A stretch of DNA of 64,000 bases from Deltaproteobacteria bacterium (GTDB lineage Bacteria; SAR324; JACQKK01), in NCBI GenBank assembly GCA_029858505.1, contig JAOUEW010000003.1, positions 203,071-267,070 of the forward strand. Reading direction: 5' to 3'. Below, piece after piece: positions 1 to 9,413 of this stretch. A program made the translations under genes and the position numbers. The first letter of the stretch is position 1. Every line of letters starts with the position of its first letter. Under the pieces are notes generated by a model. That model was not told the origin of the DNA, ran no database searches, and saw only the letters and a program-made list of their open reading frames with translations.

Positions 1-119
1 CCGTGGGTAGTGCCTCTTGCCCCCAGGCGGGATTCAATCCCCACAGGGCCAGCCACAGCCCGGCCAACCCTACGGCCCGGGTAAACCTTGAATGGGGAGA
101 ATAAAACATGAACGCCCGG
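1..119 (-). other. window edge, possible start of a cut-off secreted protein
   Basis: This short stretch lies downstream of yhbY on the minus strand. One minus-strand frame stays open to the window edge and reads like a signal peptide ending in a PAWGQ-type cleavage region. No ATG with a ribosome-binding site is visible, so only a possible truncated secreted protein can be proposed. Confidence 0.2.
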
Positions 120-440
120 TCAGGGAAGGTGAATCACCGGTTTGTCCGGATGAGGGAGGTACAATAGGATCGTCCGGCCCAGCACCTGGACCAGCGAGGC
201 CCCGGTTTGTTGCGCCAACCGCCTAGAAGCCTCTGTACGGTTTATCGGACAGGTTTCCAGAATCTTGATTTTCACCAGTTCGTGGGCGGTCAGGCATTGT
301 TTCAATTGGGTTAGGGCTTTTTCAGTAAAGCCTTCCTTTCCCAGGGTCACCACCGGGCGCAGGTGATGGCCCATGGAGCGCAACATCCGGGTTTGCTTTC
401 CGTTCAATTCCAAAGGGGGTCTCTCGTTGAAGGGTTCCAT
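120..440 (-). CDS. yhbY: YhbY-type CRM-domain RNA-binding protein
   Basis: A 106-residue protein close to the usual size of the family (about 97 residues). It is one CRM domain: the start LNGKQTRMLRSMGHHL, the basic-glycine loop VTLGKEGFTEKAL at about residues 35-48, and the segment VKIKIL are characteristic. Known members bind the pre-50S ribosomal subunit and assist ribosome assembly. The ATG at 440 follows a GGATGGG-like ribosome-binding site. It is divergent from proC. Confidence 0.9.
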   Translation of the reverse strand: MEPFNERPPLELNGKQTRMLRSMGHHLRPVVTLGKEGFTEKALTQLKQCLTAHELVKIKILETCPINRTEASRRLAQQTGASLVQVLGRTILLYLPHPDKPVIHLP

Positions 441-618
441 TTCCCATCCAGGATAACAGGATCCGAGGAATCCTCAACCAGGGGCACCCGCAAGAAAAAG
501 AAACCCATTGGGATAGTCATTTCAATCAAGTAAACCTTGAACCCAGGAGTGGCTTTTGATAGGGTGGGGGTGTTTACAAAAAGAATCTGTTTCAGCCATC
601 ACCCTCAAGGAACCAATC

Positions 619-1416
619 GTGGATTATGCCTTTGTGGGGGGAGGAGTCATGGGGGGAGCCCTGATTCGAGCCCTCATCGAAAATCGAGTATCCGCCCCCA
701 ACTCCCTGCTGGTGGTCGAGCCCTATTCCGCCCGGCGAGAGGCCTTTTCCAGGCTGGGCTGCCGAACCGCCGAAGCCCTGCGCTGGGAAATCGGCGAGGC
801 CAAAGCCGTGGTGCTGGCGGTGAAACCCCAGCAAGCCGAAAGCATATTGGCGGAGCTTAAATCCCTGCTGGATCCCAAAGCCGTGGTGGTCTCCATCATG
901 GCGGGTGTCCGGTGTGGCACCATCGCCGCCGGTTTGGGCAGCGCCAAAGTCATCCGCTCCATGCCCAATTTGCCCGCTTCGGTGGGCGAAGGCATGAGCG
1001 CTTACTACGCGCCGGAGGAGCTGCCCCCTGAAGACTGCCACCGCGCCGAACGGCTGCTGGCCGCCTGCGGTAAAGTTCTTCGGGTCGCCCAGGAAGACAT
1101 GCTAGACATGTTTACCGCCGTGGCGGGAAGCGGCCCGGCCTATGTGTATTACTTGGCCGAGCACTGGGTGGCCGCCGCGCAGGAACTGGGGTTTGAGGAA
1201 ACCCAAGCCAAAACCATGGTGATGCAAACCCTGCGGGGGGCCGCGGCCCTGTGGGAGAAAAAAAACCTGGAGGCTGGAGAACTTCGCCAGCAGGTGTCCT
1301 CCAAAGGGGGAACCACCGAAGCGGCCATGGCCGTGCTGAACGAGAAAGGCGTGGGGGATGCCATCCGGTTGGCGGTAAAGGCTGCCCACCGCCGAGCCAT
1401 AGAGCTGGGCGGATAA
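619..1416 (+). CDS. proC: pyrroline-5-carboxylate reductase
   Basis: Catalyses the last step of proline synthesis, reduction of pyrroline-5-carboxylate with NAD(P)H in the cytoplasm. The N-terminal Rossmann motif is FVGGGVMGGALIRAL, followed by VVLAVKPQ, IRSMPNLPA and the C-terminal substrate signature AGSGPAYVYYLAE and QQVSSKGGTTEAAM. The open frame extends back to a TTG at 556, but GTG at 619 is preceded by AAGGA with a 7-base gap and gives 265 residues starting MDYAFVGGG, which fits the family (E. coli 269). The next gene begins 30 bases after the stop. Confidence 0.93.
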   Translation: MDYAFVGGGVMGGALIRALIENRVSAPNSLLVVEPYSARREAFSRLGCRTAEALRWEIGEAKAVVLAVKPQQAESILAELKSLLDPKAVVVSIMAGVRCGTIAAGLGSAKVIRSMPNLPASVGEGMSAYYAPEELPPEDCHRAERLLAACGKVLRVAQEDMLDMFTAVAGSGPAYVYYLAEHWVAAAQELGFEETQAKTMVMQTLRGAAALWEKKNLEAGELRQQVSSKGGTTEAAMAVLNEKGVGDAIRLAVKAAHRRAIELGG

Positions 1417-1446
1417 CAGCCCGCCACACACCCCCTAAGAACCCCC

Positions 1447-2994
1447 ATGAGCCCATCCAACGCACTTGCGCAACCGGTGATTCTGGCGGTGGACGATGAG
1501 CCCACCAACCTGCAAATCATCCGCATGGTGGTTCAACGGGAAAAGCTAGACTGCCGCTTGCTGCTGGCGGAATCGGCCGAGGAAGGCCTAAAGCTGCTGG
1601 CGGAAAACCCCGTGGACCTGATTTTGCTAGACGTGGTGATGCCGGGCATGAACGGGTTTGAAATGTTTAAAAAAATAAAAACCAACCCCGATTGGGCCTC
1701 CGTTCCCGTGGTATTTCTTTCTGCCCTGCACGAGCCGGAATACATTAAAACCGGTCTGGAAATGGGCGCTTCCGACTACATCGGAAAGCCGATTATTGCC
1801 CAAGTGCTGGTGGCCCGGATACGAACCGTGCTGCGCATCCGCCAGTTAACCAGCCAGGTCCTTTTGCGCAACAAAGCGCTAGAAGACATCAACAAACTCA
1901 AAGACGAGTTTGTCTCCATCTGCTCCCACGATCTGCGCTCGCCCTTGTCGGCCATTTTGTTAATTTGCCAGTTCTTCCAAGAAACCTTGGAGGGGAAATC
2001 GAATTACCCCACCGATATTCTTCTTCAGCGGATTAAAAACCAAGCCAACCTGGCACGCCGGCTGGTCGACAGTCTGCTGGATATGAACCGACTGGAAGAG
2101 GGTCAGCGGGTGCCCGCCTTCACCTTGTTTCCGGTGAAAAGCATGGTGGAAACCTGCCTGGAAGACCAGCAGCCGGCCATTCACACCGAAGGGTTAACGG
2201 TGGAAGTTTCTCTTCCCGTTGGAAGCATTATTTGTTATGGCGACCGGGAAATGCTGGCGCAAATGGTGAGAAACTTATTGGGAAACGCCCTGAAATTCGC
2301 CCATTCCAAACTGTTGGTGGAAGGCCGGGTCAGCGGCCCCCTGGATACCAAAGGGGGAGAACTGCTGCTCGATATTGCCAATGACGGCCCCACGATTTCC
2401 AAAGAGCAGCAAGAAGCCATCTTCCAAAAATACTTCCGCAGCGACCGCCGAAAAGAAGGCATGGGGCTGGGGCTGTTCATTTGCCGAAAATTCGCCCAAG
2501 CCCACGGGGGAGACATCTCCGTGGTTGAACGAGAGGACTATCCCACCTGCTTCCGCATTCGACTGCCCATGATTTTCCACGGTGATTCCCTCCCGGATTT
2601 GTCCTCCATGGCCGATTCCCAGGTGATGATTCTCACCGCCTCCAAAACCCAGGGAGAAACCCTGGAGTCTCTGCTGCTGGCGGCGGGTATGGTGGAAGTC
2701 AATCATTTGCAAGGAGACGACGGCTGGAAGGAGGTGTTGGGCAAACAGCCAGACATTGCCGTGGTGGACCTGCAGGCCTCGGCCGATATGTACGCGGATA
2801 TTTTAAAAGCCGCCAACGCCGGAGCCAAGAAAACCGCCTGGATTTTTTTAGGCGGCCGGGAAGAGCAAGAAACACTGGCCTCCCTGGGACTTTCTCACTT
2901 TCACTTTCTTTCCAGCCCGGTGAACCCCAGGGAATACATAGACCTGGTGGGAAAAGCCGCCCTGCTTGGCCGCCAACCCACCGTTTCCGCCTGA
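1447..2994 (+). CDS. hybrid receiver-histidine kinase with degenerate C-terminal receiver
   Basis: A 515-residue cytoplasmic signalling protein without membrane segments. Residues 11-130 form a receiver domain (acidic pair in AVDDE, phospho-acceptor D62 in LLDVVMPG, K114). A HisKA domain follows with H161 in SICSHDLRSPLS, then an HATPase_c domain (N280 of the N-box in LLGNALKF, glycine box GMGLGLF near 338-343). Residues 391-510 look like a second receiver fold but lack the acidic pocket and lysine. Having the receiver first suggests it takes phosphate or a signal from another kinase. The response regulator at 3101 is the probable partner. Confidence 0.88.
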   Translation: MSPSNALAQPVILAVDDEPTNLQIIRMVVQREKLDCRLLLAESAEEGLKLLAENPVDLILLDVVMPGMNGFEMFKKIKTNPDWASVPVVFLSALHEPEYIKTGLEMGASDYIGKPIIAQVLVARIRTVLRIRQLTSQVLLRNKALEDINKLKDEFVSICSHDLRSPLSAILLICQFFQETLEGKSNYPTDILLQRIKNQANLARRLVDSLLDMNRLEEGQRVPAFTLFPVKSMVETCLEDQQPAIHTEGLTVEVSLPVGSIICYGDREMLAQMVRNLLGNALKFAHSKLLVEGRVSGPLDTKGGELLLDIANDGPTISKEQQEAIFQKYFRSDRRKEGMGLGLFICRKFAQAHGGDISVVEREDYPTCFRIRLPMIFHGDSLPDLSSMADSQVMILTASKTQGETLESLLLAAGMVEVNHLQGDDGWKEVLGKQPDIAVVDLQASADMYADILKAANAGAKKTAWIFLGGREEQETLASLGLSHFHFLSSPVNPREYIDLVGKAALLGRQPTVSA

Positions 2995-3100
2995 CGAGCA
3001 ACCCCGTTCATGACAACGAGCCCCAGCCAGAAATACCCAGGTGTTTGAAATTCTCATTTCATGGTAAGGATAGGGAGATCATCCCTCTAGAGAATTACCC

Positions 3101-3778
3101 ATGACCCGAAAAAAACTGCTGATTGCCGACGACGAGTTGGAAAACAGAAATGCCCTGCGGGACATTTTCAAGGATGAGTTTGACGTTGAAATCGTGACCA
3201 ACGGTAAAGAGGCGGTAGATAAAGCCCCCCTGTTCCAACCGGATCTGATTCTGCTCGACATCATGATGCCGGTGATGGACGGAAACACGGCCTGTCACAT
3301 GATTCGGAAAAACCCAAAACTCGCCAACATTCCCATCGTATTTCTCACTTCTCGGCAAGACCCAGAGGCTGAAATCTTTGGCCTAGAGTTGGGCGCCAGC
3401 GACTTCATCCACAAGCCGTTCAATAAATCGGTGCTAAAAGCCAGGGTAAAACGGCACCTGTCTCCCCAAGACGCCCCAGAGCAAAACCGCGATCACACTC
3501 GGATTGAAGACTTTGAAATTCACTGGGACAGGCAGGAGGTCTGGCACGGAAAGGAACGAATTCCGCTGACCATGAAGGAGGTGAAGCTGCTGGATCTGCT
3601 GGTGAACAGCAAGGGCCGCACCTTAACCCGGGAAATGATTCTGGAAAAAATCTGGGACGAAACCTTTATTACCGACCGGACGGTAGACAGCCACATCAAA
3701 GTGCTGAGAAAGAAAATCCCCCCCCTGATCAAACGCATCAAAACCGTGTACGGATCGGGCTATCGGCTAGACGAATAA
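3101..3778 (+). CDS. OmpR/PhoB-type response regulator
   Basis: A 225-residue transcription factor. The N-terminal receiver has the acidic pair in LIADDE, phospho-acceptor D53 in LLDIMMP, T83 and K105 (HKPF). The C-terminal winged helix (about 130-225) has the family end pattern RTVDSHIKVLRKKI and VYGSGYRLDE. It follows the hybrid kinase by 106 bases on the same strand and probably acts with it. The DNA target is unknown. The convergent gene motB ends 20 bases beyond its stop, which makes a link to motility possible but unproven. Confidence 0.9.
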   Translation: MTRKKLLIADDELENRNALRDIFKDEFDVEIVTNGKEAVDKAPLFQPDLILLDIMMPVMDGNTACHMIRKNPKLANIPIVFLTSRQDPEAEIFGLELGASDFIHKPFNKSVLKARVKRHLSPQDAPEQNRDHTRIEDFEIHWDRQEVWHGKERIPLTMKEVKLLDLLVNSKGRTLTREMILEKIWDETFITDRTVDSHIKVLRKKIPPLIKRIKTVYGSGYRLDE

Positions 3779-3798
3779 CCCCCACCTCGTTTATTGTT

Positions 3799-4500
3799 TT
3801 ACCGGCTGCTTTTGGGATTGTTCACAAACTCCACCACCAGCCGAATTTTCCCCCGCCCTTTTTGGGGCTTCCGACCGTTGATCAAGGGGGCGTATTCGCC
3901 CAGACCCACGGCCGTCAGGCGGCTGTCGGCAATCCCGGCATCCTGGCTCAAGGCATCCACCACGGCGGCCGCCCGCAGCGAGGTAAACTTCCAGACCGTC
4001 ATCCCTCCCTTCCCCGCAATCAATCCCCCATGGGCTTCCACCCGAATGCGGTTGTTCACCTCCACCATCAATTGGGCCAAGTCTAGTAGCCTACGGCGGC
4101 CAGGGGGGGTCACTTCGGTCCGCCCGGGCAAAAACAGCAGCGACTCGTCCAACGTAATGACCAGTCCCTCTTTCTCCGACAAGGTGGCGCTGCCCAGGTC
4201 ATCCATGCCCCCGTCTCCCAGCATCTCGGTGGCGCTCTCCAACAATTGTTGCAGTTCCTCCGGATACGGCATGGTGGGGGGAAGAATCCGGGCTCCCTCT
4301 CGTTCATCAAAGGGGTTTTTCCCCCCCCCCATGGAAATCCCCAGGGAAGCCGCCAGCGCTGAATACTTGGCCGCACTGGTGGAACTCATGGAATACAACA
4401 CCACGAAAAAAATCATCAACAGGGTGATGAGATCGGCATAGGTCAACAGCCAACGCTCGTGGTTCGGCTCTTTCTCTTCTTTATGCTTTTTTTTCGACAT
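3799..4500 (-). CDS. motB: flagellar motor stator protein MotB/PomB family
   Basis: A 233-residue stator B subunit. A short basic N-terminus leads to one membrane segment, RWLLTYADLITLLMIFFVVL, with the ion-binding aspartate D23. The C-terminal OmpA-like peptidoglycan-binding domain is recognisable in the stretch with FTSLRAAAVVDAL and RLTAVGLGEYAPL, although its start VEAHGG is variant. It anchors the stator to the cell wall and conducts ions with MotA. motA lies just upstream on the same strand, separated by 137 bases that hold a dispersed repeat. Confidence 0.88.
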   Translation of the reverse strand: MSKKKHKEEKEPNHERWLLTYADLITLLMIFFVVLYSMSSTSAAKYSALAASLGISMGGGKNPFDEREGARILPPTMPYPEELQQLLESATEMLGDGGMDDLGSATLSEKEGLVITLDESLLFLPGRTEVTPPGRRRLLDLAQLMVEVNNRIRVEAHGGLIAGKGGMTVWKFTSLRAAAVVDALSQDAGIADSRLTAVGLGEYAPLINGRKPQKGRGKIRLVVEFVNNPKSSR

Positions 4501-4540
4501 ACACCCGTGACGTGAAAAAAATGATCATCTGGAAAACGTC

Positions 4541-4625
4541 TTGAGATCTCTGCATAACCTATTTTTTCCCCCTTCCCCCTGCCCTCTTTTCACGGAAAAA
4601 CCCGGATCAAGCAAAAATCCCGTCT
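4541..4625. repeat. dispersed repeat family 2, copy 1
   Basis: Lies between motA and motB. The left part reads GAGATCTCTGCATAACCTAT then TTTTTTCCCCC, and the right part reads TTTTCACGGAAAAACCCGG. Both parts match the two ends of the copy at 34397-34543. It is not coding in any frame. Confidence 0.55.
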
Positions 4626-4637
4626 TTTGTTTTGATG

Positions 4638-5411
4638 CTATTTCGAGCCGGGGGAAGCCATCTGCATCCGCTCGGTGGGCGACAGGAACGACTTCAGTTT
4701 TTCCTCCACCACCCGGGGGTTGGCCCCCTGTTCAATCAGCAACACGGCTTCAATAATCATGCTGAACCGCATGGATTCTTCTCGATCCAACGCCTTTAAT
4801 TTCGCGCCCGCGGGCAGCCAAAACACGTTGGCCGAAGCCACGCCATACAACGTGGCGATGAACGCCACCGCGATGGCCGGCCCCAAAGAACCCGGATCGC
4901 TCAGGTTCCCCAACACGTGCACCAGCCCCATCACGGTTCCGATAATGCCCATGGTGGGGGCAAAACCACCGGCTGACTCAAACATCCCGGCCATGGTTTT
5001 ATGCCGCTCGTTGGTGTGTTCCACGTAGGTGTCCATGATGTCCCGGATCATTTCACGCTGCACCCCGTCGGTCACCAATTGCAATCCAATCCGGGTTAAT
5101 TCGTCCTCCGCTTCCCGGGCATGGCGTTCCAAGGCCAGCACGCCCTCCCGCCGCACCAACGCCGATGTATCAATAAAAAAGAAAATGAGAGAAGCCGCGT
5201 TATGGTGGGGTTCCGAGAACACCTTCCGCAGTACCGCGGGGAACCGTTTGAGATCGGCCATGGTATGGGCCAACCCCACCGCACCCAGGGTTCCACCAAA
5301 CACAATCATGGCCGCCGTATGTACGAACAACGCGCCAAAGTGGCCGCCTTCCAGCAGAAAGGCCCCAATCAACATGAAAAAGCTCATGATCAAAAAGCCT
5401 AACCCGATCAT
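4638..5411 (-). CDS. motA: flagellar motor stator protein MotA/PomA family
   Basis: Four-helix stator A subunit of about 257 residues that drives flagellar rotation. It has two N-terminal membrane segments, a large cytoplasmic loop, and two further segments that carry the conserved prolines in GGFAPTMGIIGTVMG and GSLGPAIAVAF. The frame is open to a GTG at 5420, but the ATG at 5411 has AAGGG eight bases upstream and starts MIGLGFLIM, as in family members. No clear sigma-28 or sigma-54 promoter was found in the upstream gap. Confidence 0.92.
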   Translation of the reverse strand: MIGLGFLIMSFFMLIGAFLLEGGHFGALFVHTAAMIVFGGTLGAVGLAHTMADLKRFPAVLRKVFSEPHHNAASLIFFFIDTSALVRREGVLALERHAREAEDELTRIGLQLVTDGVQREMIRDIMDTYVEHTNERHKTMAGMFESAGGFAPTMGIIGTVMGLVHVLGNLSDPGSLGPAIAVAFIATLYGVASANVFWLPAGAKLKALDREESMRFSMIIEAVLLIEQGANPRVVEEKLKSFLSPTERMQMASPGSK

Positions 5412-5822
5412 ATCACGCACCCTTGAAGAGGAAAAAGGAACAATACATGAATGATAACAACGGATTTCATGTCTTTAAAATAGATATTCCCCCCTGACGG
5501 CCCGAATTGATCTCCTGGTCAGGAATATAACGCATTTTCCCCGGGCGCAAGAGGATAACGAAAAAAACGATCTTTCAGGCAATCCCCCTGGACCCCGTTG
5601 AAATACAGGCTTCGTCTATGACCCCCAACCCAACCGTTTTGGGTTTGCTTCCTGCCATGTTATTGTGAAAAGATTTACTTTCACCCATAAACAATTTTTG
5701 GGGGGTGTTTCCTCAACAAAATTTCTATCCACGGGAATCGTTCACCCCTGATGCTCTCCAATATCCCGCACAGGATTTGACCACCGTGTTACGAGTCCTC
5801 AAGCCATAAACACCGAGACCCC
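5412..5822. other. divergent intergenic region, no gene seen
   Basis: Separates motA (leftward) from the glycosyltransferase gene (rightward). It should hold promoters for both. I see only a weak AACCCAA/TTGGGTT hairpin near 5628-5647 and AT-rich runs. No convincing promoter elements or small open frame. Confidence 0.5.
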
Positions 5823-6911
5823 ATGAACATTGCCCTGGAAATCACCGCCACCGCCACCGCGAAGGGAGTGGGCATTAACCGTTACGTGCGCAAACTTACT
5901 GAAGGGTTGGTGGCCCAGGCTCCTTCCCTGGGAGATCACATTTCCTTGGGTTGCCGGTTTTCCCGATTCAAAAATCGGCAATACCTTCCCCATTATCCAG
6001 GCGTCAAAAACTTTTGGATTCAAGAACCCGTTTGGCCGCCTCTCCATCCCTGGCAGGTGGTGCATGGCACCGATGCCCGCGTGCCCGCTTGGCGAAACGT
6101 GGCCAGGGTGGCCACCGTGCACGATATGACGATCTTTTTGTTTGAGGGCCTTTCCACCGTGCCCTTCCGGGAAAAAATGCGCGCGGCCAACCTGCGGTTA
6201 GCCAAAATCTGCCATCGGTTAATCGCCATCAGCCAGTCGACCAAAGAAGATTTTCTGCGGTTTATTGATTTTCCCCCAGAGCGAATATCCGTTACGCACA
6301 TGGCGGTGGACCCTCACTTCCAGCCCATGCCCCGCGATGAGGTACGGGCGGTGCTGGACCCCTTGGGCCTCCCGCCCCGTTATTTGTTGTTTGTGGGAGA
6401 AATTTCCGCCCGGAAGAACATCATTGGCTTGGTCCAAGGGTTTGCCGCCAGCCGCTTGGCTCAAGACACTCCCCTGGTGCTGGCTGGCAGGCCCGGCTTT
6501 GGTTTTGCGGAAATCCAACCCATTTTACAGCCCCATGTAGACGCCGGGCGGATTCGGATGTTGGGGTATGTGGCCGACAGCGTGCTGCCCGCTCTGTACG
6601 GCGGGGCCGAAGCATTTTTGTTTCCCACTTTTTACGAGGGATTTGGCATTCCCGTGGCAGAAGCCCTGGCCTGCGGAACACCCACGGTGGGCGGCAACCT
6701 GGGGGCTGTGCCTGAGGTGGCGGGTGGCCATGCGGTTTTGGTGGACCCCCACAGTGCTCAAGACATTGCCCGGGGAATTGAGAAGGCCGTGGGCTTTACC
6801 CCCCAGCAGCGGGCGGCCGCCAGCCAATTTGCTCGAAAATACACTTGGCAGGCCACAGCGCAGGCCACCCGGCAGGTGTACCAGCAGGCCTGGGAGGATT
6901 TTCAAAGTTGA
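5823..6911 (+). CDS. group 1 (GT4-type) glycosyltransferase
   Basis: A 362-residue GT-B-fold glycosyltransferase. The N-terminal domain has the glycine-rich loop near KGVGINRYVRKL. The C-terminal domain has LLFVGEISARKN, the acid motif FYEGFGIPVAEALACGTP (the EX7E signature of GT4) and VDPHSAQDIARGI. It probably transfers a sugar from a nucleotide sugar to a lipid-linked or envelope acceptor; the substrate cannot be read from sequence. It stands alone, convergent with an envelope phosphoglycerol-type transferase, so a joint role in surface glycan synthesis is possible. Confidence 0.85.
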   Translation: MNIALEITATATAKGVGINRYVRKLTEGLVAQAPSLGDHISLGCRFSRFKNRQYLPHYPGVKNFWIQEPVWPPLHPWQVVHGTDARVPAWRNVARVATVHDMTIFLFEGLSTVPFREKMRAANLRLAKICHRLIAISQSTKEDFLRFIDFPPERISVTHMAVDPHFQPMPRDEVRAVLDPLGLPPRYLLFVGEISARKNIIGLVQGFAASRLAQDTPLVLAGRPGFGFAEIQPILQPHVDAGRIRMLGYVADSVLPALYGGAEAFLFPTFYEGFGIPVAEALACGTPTVGGNLGAVPEVAGGHAVLVDPHSAQDIARGIEKAVGFTPQQRAAASQFARKYTWQATAQATRQVYQQAWEDFQS

Positions 6912-6941
6912 GGGGAATGGGGGCAAATCCCCCCAGTAAAA

Positions 6942-9125
6942 TCATCTGACTTCCTCTGGCCCTGGCTCGGCGCCCCTACCCGCCTGGTATTGCCGCTTTA
7001 AAAAATCATCCGACACCGCCAATTCCGCCTGCAACCACCGCCGCAAAGGGTCTATCCGGGGGTCGCCGGGGGCTTTGATCAGCAGAGAGTCACCAGGTTC
7101 CCCCTGCCAGCGGTACAGGTCCCACCCACTTCCACGGGAAATCACGCTCCCCTCCGGCCCCACGGCCATCCAGCCTTCATCCATCACCCGGTGGCCAGGG
7201 GGCAAATTTAACAGGTTGGCCCCCAACGCCGTGTAACGCTGCCCAGACAGCGCCAAATGATACAACGTGGGGAGAATATCTTGGTGATTCCCCAACACGT
7301 TGGTGTTTACCCGTTTCGGCCGAAGAGCGGGGGGAATGTACAGATAAAGGGGAACCCCCCGCCATGCCATGGCTTCTTCATCTTTGAAGTCTACAATACC
7401 CCCAAAGTTATGATCCCCCGTAATAGCCACAATGGTGTGGCTGCCCAAGGGCGAGGCCTTCAAGCGGTTGAGAAACCGTCCCAACATCCGGTTGCTGTAT
7501 TGAAACGACCGAAACCGCTGGGCCACGATGTCTGCGCTACCCGTGAGGCGAGACTGTAAGGCGGGGGGAACCTTCAACGGCAGGGGTTGATAGTCCGGGG
7601 GAACCTCGTAGGGTGGATGATTGGTGGTGGAAAGCGCCATGATAAACATGGGCTTTTTGGCCGACCGCAGCCGGTGGAAGGTGTAATCCCACAACCATTC
7701 GTCATACACCCCCCAGGTGTGGGTAAACCGCTCTGGGTCGGGGCGCAGTGTCCTGGCGATTTCCTCCTGCCCCTTGACCTCGGAAAACCCCTGCCTTGGA
7801 ATATAGCGGTCGATGTCGCGCCAGCTTTCGGTGCCCCCATACACAAACAGGGTATCGTACCCCTGCCGCTGAAAGGGCAGGCCAGCCCCGGTCTCTAACG
7901 ATGTGTACATGTACCGGCTTTCTTGCAAATGTGGCAGACCGGGCAGATATGGAAGATTGCTGACCAGGGTGTTTAGGCTGACAATGGTTCCGTTGCCCCC
8001 GGGCAAAAAGCGGGAAAACAGCAAATCCGATTTCAGGTGGGGCCCCAATTCTCCGTCCAGATCAAAATCTGGCCCTTGGAACCCCCGCCACCAACTGCCC
8101 CAACTTTCCACCACCAGCAGCACCACATGGGGACGCAGCTTTTCCGCAAGCGGATTGACCGGGGTGGTCTTCTCCAGTGACTTTTCCGGGTCATCGCCAA
8201 TGGAAGCCAGCGGCTTCCCCAGAAAATCGGCATAGGCTTGTGCCACCTGCCCCCCATACCCCATGGCGGCCACCACATCGGTCTCAGCGTTTCCATTTTC
8301 CAACCGCAGCCCCACCGCCCGGGCCAAACTGAACACCCCGTTGAAGGCCACTTGGTTAACAAACAAACTGGGAGAAATGGCCGCGTCCATCTGATTCAAC
8401 GGATACATGCCAAAGGACCCCCGCCCCCCGGCGGAGGTCACCAACAACACCAGCGGCACCGCCATCCTCCGCCCCCAGCTCCGCTGCCAACGAGTGCTAT
8501 TGTGTACTCCTCCCGCTTTCACCGGTTGAGCCGGGCGCAGCAGTTTGCCGGTTCCCCAGACCAAACCCCAGCCATACCCCCCGGCCAGCAGGAAAATCAC
8601 CGGCAGGTTGTAGTTCTTCCAAAACGTTTGCATCAAAGCCAGGGTGTCATCCTCCCACAACCCAAAGATCATTACGTTGTAATGATCTTGAAAGTAGGAA
8701 TAAAATCCCATGTCTCCCGCCAAAATGGCACTCACCGCCCCATAGACCCCCACCAAGTACCAGCGGGCGGCCCGCCGCCACAGCACCCACCCCAGGGGCT
8801 TGCCCCAGGCCTGAATCCCCCACAACCCCAGCAATGGAATCACGTTCAGGTAACAGATCACCGCCAGATCAAACCGAAACCCCATCCAGAAGGCCCGGAG
8901 CAGATACTCCATCAGCACGGGCGTTTGATCCGGGGAGGAGAAACGCCAAGCAAATCCCGCGCGAAACAGGGTCATCACCCCTAAAAACACCACGCCCAAC
9001 AACACCAGAGGCCCAATCACATCCAGCATTCGCTCCGGCCCCTCCAAGGGGCCTGATGTGGGATGGGGATTGGCGCTGGGATTGGCGCTGACTGGAGAAA
9101 CCGAGGGAAGAGGCTGGATATCCAT
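6942..9125 (-). CDS. LTA synthase/MdoB-family sulfatase-fold membrane transferase
   Basis: About 727 residues: five hydrophobic segments in the first 250 residues, then a periplasmic alkaline-phosphatase-superfamily domain. Family features are the metal site in LLVVESWGSWW, a candidate nucleophile threonine in GGNGTIVSLNTL, and ITGDHNFGG near the C-terminus. Relatives move phosphoglycerol or phosphoethanolamine groups onto glycans. The frame is open to TTG at 9230, but ATG at 9125 leads more directly to the first membrane segment. The start remains uncertain because neither has a strong ribosome-binding site. Confidence 0.8.
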   Translation of the reverse strand: MDIQPLPSVSPVSANPSANPHPTSGPLEGPERMLDVIGPLVLLGVVFLGVMTLFRAGFAWRFSSPDQTPVLMEYLLRAFWMGFRFDLAVICYLNVIPLLGLWGIQAWGKPLGWVLWRRAARWYLVGVYGAVSAILAGDMGFYSYFQDHYNVMIFGLWEDDTLALMQTFWKNYNLPVIFLLAGGYGWGLVWGTGKLLRPAQPVKAGGVHNSTRWQRSWGRRMAVPLVLLVTSAGGRGSFGMYPLNQMDAAISPSLFVNQVAFNGVFSLARAVGLRLENGNAETDVVAAMGYGGQVAQAYADFLGKPLASIGDDPEKSLEKTTPVNPLAEKLRPHVVLLVVESWGSWWRGFQGPDFDLDGELGPHLKSDLLFSRFLPGGNGTIVSLNTLVSNLPYLPGLPHLQESRYMYTSLETGAGLPFQRQGYDTLFVYGGTESWRDIDRYIPRQGFSEVKGQEEIARTLRPDPERFTHTWGVYDEWLWDYTFHRLRSAKKPMFIMALSTTNHPPYEVPPDYQPLPLKVPPALQSRLTGSADIVAQRFRSFQYSNRMLGRFLNRLKASPLGSHTIVAITGDHNFGGIVDFKDEEAMAWRGVPLYLYIPPALRPKRVNTNVLGNHQDILPTLYHLALSGQRYTALGANLLNLPPGHRVMDEGWMAVGPEGSVISRGSGWDLYRWQGEPGDSLLIKAPGDPRIDPLRRWLQAELAVSDDFLKRQYQAGRGAEPGPEEVR

Positions 9126-9413
9126 GGGATTCACCAGAACAACGGGATAAGGGAATAAAGGGAATACGGAAGTGTTTAGAGAAGAACGGACAGGGGGATC
9201 GTTTGATTGGGGCCATCCCCCACTCCCCAATGAAACAGATGAAAACCTGATCTTTCGATATATTTTGCCTTCATCCAGAGTAAATGGCTACCCAAACGAA
9301 ACGGGGGTTGATCTCTCTCTGGAAAGCAGATAATAACATGAAAGGCGCCTGACAAGCACCTCTCGGGCCAACGGAACGGCCTGGGCTGGAAACCATGGAA
9401 AGGAGACCGCCGC

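Noticed and set aside
5440..5500. Possible sigma-28 promoter for motA (TAAAGACA then GTTATCAT)
   Set aside because: The -10 half does not match GCCGATAA well enough.
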